The position numbers and the translations under genes are program-made. Below the pieces are notes generated by a model that was not told where the DNA came from, did not search any database, and saw only the letters and a program-made list of their open reading frames with translations. DNA of 5,287 nt from contig JBHJOJ010000264.1 in the NCBI GenBank assembly GCA_050329835.1, forward strand, positions 1 to 5,287, in the 5' to 3' direction. The stretch comes from JANNOG01 sp050329835. GTDB taxonomy: Bacteria > Actinomycetota > Actinomycetes > Actinomycetales > JBBAYJ01. Positions 1 through 4,524 of this stretch are shown here, one piece after another; the stretch's first letter is position 1, and each line of letters starts with the position of its first letter.

Positions 1-1
1 C

Positions 2-1063
2 GCCGCCGGCGAGGCCGGCAGCAGCGGTGCGGGCGCTGCGGGCGGCGCGGGCGGCGAGCGGACGGTCGCCGTCTTCCTGGCCGGCGGGGCGGCCTGGTCC
101 CGGCAGGACGGCACGCCGGTCCTGCTGACCGGGGACCCCGACGGCATCGACCTCACCGACCCCGACGACCTCGCCGCCGCGACCACCGGCCTGCGGCTGC
201 TGCGGGACCTGGCGGCCCACGCCGTCGCCACCGGCCGGGCGGTGTCGGCCGAGCTGCCCGGCGAGGGCAGCGGCGTGGTGGCGCCGCTGCGGACGCCTGC
301 CGACCTGGACGGCCCGGGGGGCACCGCCGGCTACGTCGCGGTGGCCCGGGACGCCGGGTCGCCCGCTCTCGAGCCGGCCGCGCTCGGCCAGCTCTCGACG
401 CTCGCCCGGCACGCCGGCGCGGCCCTGCTCAACGTCCGCCGCCACCACCTCGCGGCCCGGCAGTCGATCACCGACCCGCTGACCGGGATCGGCAACCTGC
501 GCCTGCTGACCCAGACCCTGGGGCGGGAGGTCGAGCGGGCGGCCCGCTTCGGCCACAGCCTCAGCGTGCTCATGCTCGACCTGGACCACTTCAAGGCCGT
601 CAACGACACCCACGGCCACGCCCGCGGCGACCTCGTCCTCACCGAACTCGCCCGTCGGCTCTCCCGCTGCGTGCGCGACATCGACACCGTCGCCCGCTAC
701 GGCGGGGAGGAGTTCTGCCTGGTCCTGCCGGAGACCTCCCCGGAGGGCGCCGAGGTCGTCGCCCGCCGGGTGCTGGCGGCGGTGTCGGGGGAGCCGTTCG
801 TCGCGCCCGGCGGACCGCCGCTGCACGTCACCGTGTCGGTCGGGGTGGCCGCGTTCCCGGAGCACGGCCGCACCGGCGGCGAGGTGATGCGGGCGGCAGA
901 CCGGGCCCTGTACGCCGCCAAGCGGACCGGCCGGGACAAGGTCGTCGTCGCCTCCGGGACGGAGGCCCCGGCGACCGGGCCGGCGCCGGCGGTGCCGCCC
1001 CAGACCCCCCGGAACCAGGGGGTGGTTCGCGCGGCGGGGGAGAGCCCGGTCCACCTAGGGTGA
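2..1063 (+). CDS. Diguanylate cyclase, GAF-like sensor plus GGDEF domain (5' end outside window)
   Basis: The reading frame is open from base 2, so the true start lies upstream; 353 residues are visible. A GGDEF domain, which condenses two GTP into the second messenger c-di-GMP, covers about residues 150-312. It opens with DPLTGIGN (158-165), followed by DLDHFKAVND (193-202; D193 is the expected metal ligand, N201 a guanine-contact position). The active-site loop is GGEEF (234-238), a catalytically competent variant. An inhibitory I-site RxxD (R225-D228) lies exactly five residues before it, so product inhibition is expected. Residues 20-145 look like a GAF-type sensor leading into the usual helical linker (LARHAGAALLNVRR); this domain call is weaker and the ligand is unknown. 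A Gly/Ala-rich linker lies at residues 1-19. The last 40 residues are a Pro/Ala-rich tail. No EAL domain follows. Any N-terminal sensor or membrane part is outside the window. The stop lies 4 bases before galU. Confidence 0.93.
   Translation, partial: AAGEAGSSGAGAAGGAGGERTVAVFLAGGAAWSRQDGTPVLLTGDPDGIDLTDPDDLAAATTGLRLLRDLAAHAVATGRAVSAELPGEGSGVVAPLRTPADLDGPGGTAGYVAVARDAGSPALEPAALGQLSTLARHAGAALLNVRRHHLAARQSITDPLTGIGNLRLLTQTLGREVERAARFGHSLSVLMLDLDHFKAVNDTHGHARGDLVLTELARRLSRCVRDIDTVARYGGEEFCLVLPETSPEGAEVVARRVLAAVSGEPFVAPGGPPLHVTVSVGVAAFPEHGRTGGEVMRAADRALYAAKRTGRDKVVVASGTEAPATGPAPAVPPQTPRNQGVVRAAGESPVHLG
1056..1061 (+). promoter_or_regulatory. Candidate -10 element TAGGGT for a leaderless galU transcript
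   Basis: TAGGGT fits the actinobacterial TAnnnT -10 consensus. Its last T sits 7 bases before the A of the galU ATG at 1068, so transcription would start at the start codon itself. The overlapping AGGGTGA (1057-1063) could instead act as a ribosome binding site 4 bases before ATG in a message read through from the cyclase gene. No clear -35 element is seen. The two readings cannot be separated from sequence alone. Confidence 0.4.
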
Positions 1064-1067
1064 CGCC

Positions 1068-1967
1068 ATGACCGCTGCGTTGACGAAGGCCGTGATCCCG
1101 GCGGCCGGTCTCGGCACCCGCTTCCTGCCGGCGACCAAGGCCACGCCGAAGGAGATGCTGCCCGTCGTCGACACCCCGGCCATCGAGTACGTCGTCAACG
1201 AGGCCGTCGCCGCCGGCCTCACCGACATCCTCATGATCACCGGTCGCGGCAAGCGGGCGCTGGCCGACCACTTCGACCGGGCCGCCGAGCTCGAGGCCGC
1301 GCTGCAGTCCAAGGGCGACACCGAGCGGCTGGCCCTGGTCCAGCGGTCCACCGACCTCGCCGACTTCCACTTCGTCCGCCAGGGCGACGCCCGCGGCCTG
1401 GGCCACGCGGTGCTGTGCGCCGCCCGGCACGTCGGCCACGACCCGTTCGCCGTGCTGCTCGGCGACGACCTCATCGACGACCGGGACCGGATCCTGCCCC
1501 GGATGATCGAGGTCCAGCAGCGCACCGGCGGCTCGGTGATCCTGCTCCTCGAGGTCCCCCCGGACCAGATCCACCTCTACGGCTGCGCGAGCGTCGAGCC
1601 CACCGACTCCGACGACGTCGTCCGGGTCACCGGTCTGGTCGAGAAGCCCCCACCCGGGGAGGCACCGAGCAACCTCGCCGTCATCGGCCGCTACGTGCTG
1701 CACCCGGCCGTCTTCGACGTGCTGCGGGAGACGCCGCTCGGCCGGGGCGGGGAGATCCAGCTGACGGACGCGCTCGCCACGCTCGCCTCCGGCGCGGTGC
1801 CCGGCCAGACCGTGCACGGCGTGGTCTTCCGGGGCCGCCGGTACGACACCGGAGACCGGCTCGACTACCTCAAGACGGTCGTCCGTCTCGCCGCCGAGCG
1901 CGAGGACCTCGGCCCGGGGTTCCGGGCGTTCCTGCGGGACTTCGTCGCCGCCATGCCGGGCGGCTGA
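1068..1967 (+). CDS. galU: UTP--glucose-1-phosphate uridylyltransferase GalU
   Basis: This cytoplasmic nucleotidyltransferase makes UDP-glucose and pyrophosphate from UTP and glucose-1-phosphate, feeding cell-envelope glycans, exopolysaccharide and trehalose synthesis. The 299-residue length matches the family (E. coli GalU is about 300). The N-terminal nucleotide-binding signature is complete: AAGLGTRFLPATK (12-24), then PKEMLP (27-32). Other hallmarks are LGDD (131-134, metal and nucleotide site), EKP (192-194), GGEIQLTD (227-234) and YDTGDRLDYLK (259-269). No key residue appears missing. The ATG at 1068 is chosen because it places the conserved KAVIPAAG strand at residue 7. It lies 4 bases after the cyclase stop, so coupling with the upstream gene is possible. 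In actinobacteria galU commonly heads the glp-moaC-rimJ-sepX string, as here. Confidence 0.97.
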   Translation: MTAALTKAVIPAAGLGTRFLPATKATPKEMLPVVDTPAIEYVVNEAVAAGLTDILMITGRGKRALADHFDRAAELEAALQSKGDTERLALVQRSTDLADFHFVRQGDARGLGHAVLCAARHVGHDPFAVLLGDDLIDDRDRILPRMIEVQQRTGGSVILLLEVPPDQIHLYGCASVEPTDSDDVVRVTGLVEKPPPGEAPSNLAVIGRYVLHPAVFDVLRETPLGRGGEIQLTDALATLASGAVPGQTVHGVVFRGRRYDTGDRLDYLKTVVRLAAEREDLGPGFRAFLRDFVAAMPGG

Positions 1968-1990
1968 GGCCCTCGGTGTCCGGATCCCAC

Positions 1991-1995
1991 GGGGG
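1991..1995 (+). promoter_or_regulatory. Possible ribosome binding site GGGGG for the moeA/glp start
   Basis: A run of five G lies 4 bases before the GTG at 2000 and is the best Shine-Dalgarno-like match in the short galU-glp gap. The alternative in-frame GTG at 1976 has only a weak TGAGG (1965-1969) before it. This favours 2000, but not decisively. Confidence 0.35.
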
Positions 1996-1999
1996 CGAC

Positions 2000-3283
2000 G
2001 TGGAGGAGCGGCCGCTGTTCGCCACCCCGGGCAGCGACCTGGTCCCGGTCGACACCCACCTCGCCGAGTGCCTGGACCTCGTCGCGCCGCTGCCCCCGAT
2101 CGCGGTGCCCCTGGCCGAGGCCCTCGGGTGCGTCCTGGCCGAGGACGTCGCCGCCGGCTTCCCGCTGCCGGCGTTCGACAACTCCGGGATGGACGGCTAC
2201 GCCGTGCGCGCGGTCGACGTGGCCGGCGCGTCGGAGTCCTCGCCGGTGGTGCTCCCGGTGACCGGCGACGTCTTCGCCGGGCCGGCGACCCCGGCGCGGC
2301 TGGCCCCCGGCACTGCGATGCGGATCATGACGGGGGCGCCGGTGCCCGGCGGTGCCGACGCCGTGGTCCCGGTCGAGGGCACCGACGGCGGGCTCGCCGA
2401 GGTCGTGATCCGGCGCTCGGTCCCGGAGGGGGCGTCGGTCCGGCGCACCGGCGAGGACGTCGACGCCGGGGACGTGGTCCTGCGCGCCGGGGCCCGGCTC
2501 ACCCCGCGCCAGCTGGCCCTGCTCGCCGCGGTCGGCCGCGCCCAGGCCGTCGTCCACCCCCGTCCCCGGGTGGTGGTGCTGTCGACCGGCGCCGAGGTCG
2601 TCGAGCCCGGCCAGTCGCTGCTGCCCGGCCAGGTCTACGACGCCAACGGCATCGGCCTCGCCGCTGCCGCCGACGAGCTGGGCGCCCGCGCCGTCCGGGT
2701 GGGGATCGTCGACGACGACCCGCGGGCGGTCCGCGAGGCCGTCGCGGACCAGCTGGGCGCCGCCGACGTCATCGTGACCTCGGGCGGGGTCAGTGCGGGG
2801 GCGGCGGACGTGGTCAAGGCGGTCCTGGGGAGCCTCGGCGAGGTGACCTTCCGCCGGGTGGCGGTCAACCCCGGGATGCCGCAGGGGCTCGGCGTGCTCG
2901 GGCCCGGGCGGGTGCCGGTGTTCTGCCTGCCCGGGAACCCGGTGAGCGCGCAGGTGTCGTTCGAGGTGTTCGTCCGCCCCGCGCTGCGCCGCATCCTCGG
3001 CGAGTCCCGCCTGCAGCGCCGGCAGGTGCCGGCGCGGGTGCTGCGGGGCTGGCGGTCGCCCGCCGGCAAGCGCCAGTACGCCCGGGTCCTGCTGATGCGC
3101 GACCAGGCGGTCGCCGCCAGCGCGACCAGCCCGTACGTCGCCGAGCCGGCCACCGGCCAGGGGTCCCACCTCGCGGCGCAGCTGGCGCACGCCAACGCCC
3201 TGGCCGTCGTGCCGGAGGCGGTGACCGAGGTGTCGGCGGGCGACGTCCTCGACTGCCTGGTCCTGGAACGGATGCGGCGCTGA
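2000..3283 (+). CDS. glp: MoeA-family molybdotransferase, probable gephyrin-like division protein Glp
   Basis: This is a complete MoeA/gephyrin E-domain protein of 427 residues. MoeA proteins insert molybdate into adenylylated molybdopterin. The Corynebacterium member in this gene context, Glp, binds the FtsZ C-terminal tail and the membrane receptor GlpR. Motifs seen: DNSGMDGYA (60-68), MRIMTGAPVPGGAD (107-120), TGED (150-153), LSTGAE (194-199), YDANG (213-217), TSGGVSAGAADVVK (260-273), LPGNPVS (310-316) and a domain IV from about 345 with HLAAQLAHANALAVVPE. By alignment to E. coli MoeA, the acidic residues D60, D153, E199 and D270 and T111 are kept, but the KPGK lysines are replaced (VNPGMP, 289-294). 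The start is uncertain: GTG 2000 is preferred, GTG 1976 would add eight residues. The gene follows galU by 32 bases. The Glp reading rests on synteny with sepX and on this motif; a second moeA elsewhere in the genome would strengthen it. Confidence 0.9.
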   Translation: MEERPLFATPGSDLVPVDTHLAECLDLVAPLPPIAVPLAEALGCVLAEDVAAGFPLPAFDNSGMDGYAVRAVDVAGASESSPVVLPVTGDVFAGPATPARLAPGTAMRIMTGAPVPGGADAVVPVEGTDGGLAEVVIRRSVPEGASVRRTGEDVDAGDVVLRAGARLTPRQLALLAAVGRAQAVVHPRPRVVVLSTGAEVVEPGQSLLPGQVYDANGIGLAAAADELGARAVRVGIVDDDPRAVREAVADQLGAADVIVTSGGVSAGAADVVKAVLGSLGEVTFRRVAVNPGMPQGLGVLGPGRVPVFCLPGNPVSAQVSFEVFVRPALRRILGESRLQRRQVPARVLRGWRSPAGKRQYARVLLMRDQAVAASATSPYVAEPATGQGSHLAAQLAHANALAVVPEAVTEVSAGDVLDCLVLERMRR

Positions 3284-3285
3284 CG

Positions 3286-3308
3286 GCGCCGGCCGCCCGG
3301 CCCGGCGC
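3286..3308 (+). repeat. Small GC-rich inverted repeat in the glp-moaC gap
   Basis: GCGCCGG (3286-3292) and CCGGCGC (3302-3308) can form a 7-bp all-GC stem with a 9-base loop just after the glp stop. There is no T-tract, so it does not look like an intrinsic terminator. In DNA this GC-rich such stems also arise by chance. It could slow polymerase or protect the glp 3' end. Confidence 0.3.
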
Positions 3309-3336
3309 GGGGGGTGCCCCACGCGGCCGGAGGGTG

Positions 3337-3342
3337 GAGAAT
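3337..3342 (+). promoter_or_regulatory. Weak candidate -10 element GAGAAT before moaC
   Basis: GAGAAT matches TATAAT at four of six positions, including the important second A and final T. It is the only A/T-rich spot in the 76-base glp-moaC gap, the largest non-coding gap in the window. A start about 7 bases on would fall at 3349, giving an 11-base leader before the moaC ATG. No -35 element is seen, so the call is tentative. Confidence 0.22.
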
Positions 3343-3346
3343 CCGC

Positions 3347-3353
3347 GGGTGAG
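3347..3353 (+). promoter_or_regulatory. Ribosome binding site for moaC (GGGTGAG)
   Basis: GGGTGAG ends 6 bases before the ATG at 3360 and supports that start over internal candidates. The sequence also contains a GTG (3349) opening a four-codon frame whose TGA overlaps the moaC ATG. Confidence 0.45.
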
Positions 3354-3359
3354 CCGGTC

Positions 3360-3833
3360 ATGACCCTGCCCCACCTCGACCCGACCGGGGCGGCCCGGAT
3401 GGTCGACGTGTCCGCCAAGGCGGTCACCACCCGCACCGCCCGGGCGACCGGGCGGGTGCGGCTGTCCCCCGAGGCGGTCGCCGCGCTGCGCGACGGCACG
3501 GCGCCCAAGGGCGACGCCCTGGCGGTGGCCCGGATCGCGGGGATCGCCGGGGCCAAGCGGACGCCGGAGCTGGTGCCGCTGGCCCACCCCGTCGCCGTGC
3601 ACGCCGTGGACGTCCGGCTGGCGGTCGAGGACTGGGGGGTGGCCGTCGAGGCCGAGGTGCGTACCGCGGACCGCACCGGCGTCGAGATGGAGGCGCTCAC
3701 CGCGGTGGCGGTCGCGGGTCTCGCCATGATCGACATGATCAAGGCGGTGGACCGGGCCGCCGAGCTCACCGACGTCCGGGTCGTCGAGAAGACCGGCGGC
3801 CGGCGCGGCGACTGGCGGCGGGCCGAGGGGTGA
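3360..3833 (+). CDS. moaC: Cyclic pyranopterin monophosphate synthase MoaC
   Basis: MoaC converts 3',8-cyclo-7,8-dihydro-GTP, made by MoaA, into cyclic pyranopterin monophosphate, the first stable intermediate of molybdenum cofactor synthesis; family members are cytosolic hexamers. The 157-residue length is typical. Family landmarks are MVDVSAK (14-20), PKGD (49-52), AKRTPELVPLAHP (65-77), GVEMEALTAV (107-116) and DMIKAVD (125-131). The expected active-site residues K50, K66, H76, D125 and K128 are all present. The residue before the active-site His is Ala (LAHP) where E. coli has Cys (LCHP). The ATG at 3360 is preceded by GGGTGAG. The gene follows glp by 76 bases and ends 7 bases before rimJ. 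moaC is part of this locus in Streptomyces-like actinomycetes and absent from it in mycobacteria. No other cofactor genes are in the window. Confidence 0.96.
   Translation: MTLPHLDPTGAARMVDVSAKAVTTRTARATGRVRLSPEAVAALRDGTAPKGDALAVARIAGIAGAKRTPELVPLAHPVAVHAVDVRLAVEDWGVAVEAEVRTADRTGVEMEALTAVAVAGLAMIDMIKAVDRAAELTDVRVVEKTGGRRGDWRRAEG
3825..3833 (+). promoter_or_regulatory. Strong ribosome binding site for rimJ, overlapping the moaC stop
   Basis: GAGGGGTGA is the best Shine-Dalgarno match in the window. It includes the moaC stop codon and ends 7 bases before the GTG at 3841. This decides the rimJ start over the internal in-frame GTG at 3868 and suggests moaC and rimJ are translated from one message. 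Confidence 0.65.
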
Positions 3834-3840
3834 TCGCGGC

Positions 3841-4524
3841 GTGATCTCCGCGGTCCGGGGCTGGCCGGTGACGCTGCGCCGCGGCGACGTCCGGCTGCGC
3901 CCGCTGCGGGTCTCCGACGTCGGGGCCTGGGAGGCCCTCCAGCTGCGCAACCGGGACTGGCTGGGACCGTGGGAGGCCACCAGTCCCGACGGCTCCCTGG
4001 CCCCGTCCTTCCCGGCGGTCGTGCGCGCCTTCCGCCGCGAGGCCCGGGCCGGGCGGATGATCCCGCTGGTCGTCGAGGTGGACGGGCGTTTCCGCGGCCA
4101 GGTGTCGGTCACCCAGATCGCGTGGGGCTCGGCGCGCAGCGGCGCGATCGGGTACTGGATCGACCGCGAGGTCGCCGGGCAGGGGATCATCCCGCTGGCG
4201 GTGGCGATGGTCGTCGACCACTGCTTCGAGACCGTGGGGCTGCACCGGCTCGAGGTCAACGTCCGCCCGGAGAACGCGGCGTCCCTGGCGGTGGCCCGCA
4301 AGCTCGGCCTGCGCGAGGAGGGGGTGCGGCGGGCGTTCATCCACATCGACGGGGCGTGGCGGGACCACGTGTCGTTCGCGGTGACCGCCGAGGAGGTGCT
4401 CCCCGAGGGCCTCGTCGCGCGCCTGCTCGCGGCCGGCGGTCAGGTCACGATCGCGACCACGCCCGACACGCCCGGCGCGGGAGCCGGGGGAGCGCCGGGG
4501 GGTCGTCCTACCGTTCCCGGGTGA
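3841..4524 (+). CDS. rimJ: GNAT family N-acetyltransferase, RimJ/RimL type
   Basis: The 227-residue protein has the acetyltransferase-3 type GNAT fold, which transfers acetyl from acetyl-CoA, typically to a protein N-terminal amine. Seen in order: WPVTLRRGDVRLRPLRVSD (8-26, first strand), RNRDWLGPWEA, which is typical of RimJ-like proteins, GYWIDREVAGQG (104-115, acetyl-CoA pyrophosphate-binding loop), LHRLEVNVRPENAAS (134-148) and ARKLGLREEG. The GTG at 3841 is chosen for its strong ribosome binding site and because the WPV segment is normally kept in this subfamily. Residues from about 200 form a Gly/Pro/Ala-rich tail outside the fold. The rimJ label is by family and by position (M. tuberculosis Rv0995 is so named); ribosomal protein S5 as substrate is not established. 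Its conserved place between glp and sepX makes a division-related substrate possible, which is inference. The stop overlaps the sepX start (GTGA). Confidence 0.9.
   Translation: MISAVRGWPVTLRRGDVRLRPLRVSDVGAWEALQLRNRDWLGPWEATSPDGSLAPSFPAVVRAFRREARAGRMIPLVVEVDGRFRGQVSVTQIAWGSARSGAIGYWIDREVAGQGIIPLAVAMVVDHCFETVGLHRLEVNVRPENAASLAVARKLGLREEGVRRAFIHIDGAWRDHVSFAVTAEEVLPEGLVARLLAAGGQVTIATTPDTPGAGAGGAPGGRPTVPG
4509..4514 (+). promoter_or_regulatory. Candidate -10 element TACCGT for a leaderless sepX transcript
   Basis: TACCGT fits TAnnnT and ends 7 bases before the G of the GTG at 4521, the spacing expected if transcription starts at the start codon. No Shine-Dalgarno sequence lies at a useful distance before 4521 (the nearest G-run, around 4496-4502, is about 18 bases away), which fits leaderless translation. 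The site lies inside the last codons of rimJ. Coupling through the GTGA overlap is the alternative. Confidence 0.42.

Noticed and set aside
5..60. GGC/GCG-rich tract near the window start as a tandem repeat
   Set aside because: It has no regular unit; it encodes a Gly/Ala/Ser linker within the cyclase frame.
828..1817. 329-codon minus-strand frame opposite the cyclase and galU
   Set aside because: Antisense to conserved motifs of both genes; Gly/Asp/Val-rich shadow translation followed by a Pro/Arg-rich end.
1415..1999. Long upstream extension of the MoeA/Glp frame into galU
   Set aside because: It lies in a second frame of a perfect galU and translates into Arg/Pro-rich sequence without motifs. 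MoeA homology begins only after the galU stop.
3284..3320. Intrinsic terminator after glp
   Set aside because: A short GC stem exists but no T-run follows, and the same-strand moaC begins within 76 bases. Kept only as an inverted repeat.
2068..3363. 431-codon + frame overlapping glp
   Set aside because: Extreme Arg/Gly/Pro composition, no recognisable domain, fully inside glp for most of its length. Only its last four codons are mentioned, as the leader-frame finding before moaC.
1865..3769. 634-codon open frame on the minus strand across glp and moaC
   Set aside because: It crosses several well-conserved + strand genes and has Ser/Thr/Arg- and Gly/Arg-rich shadow composition. Long antisense open frames are expected at this GC content because stop codons are A/T-rich.
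2865..4346. 493-codon minus-strand frame across glp, moaC and rimJ
   Set aside because: Shadow of three solid genes, with low-complexity translation and no motif.
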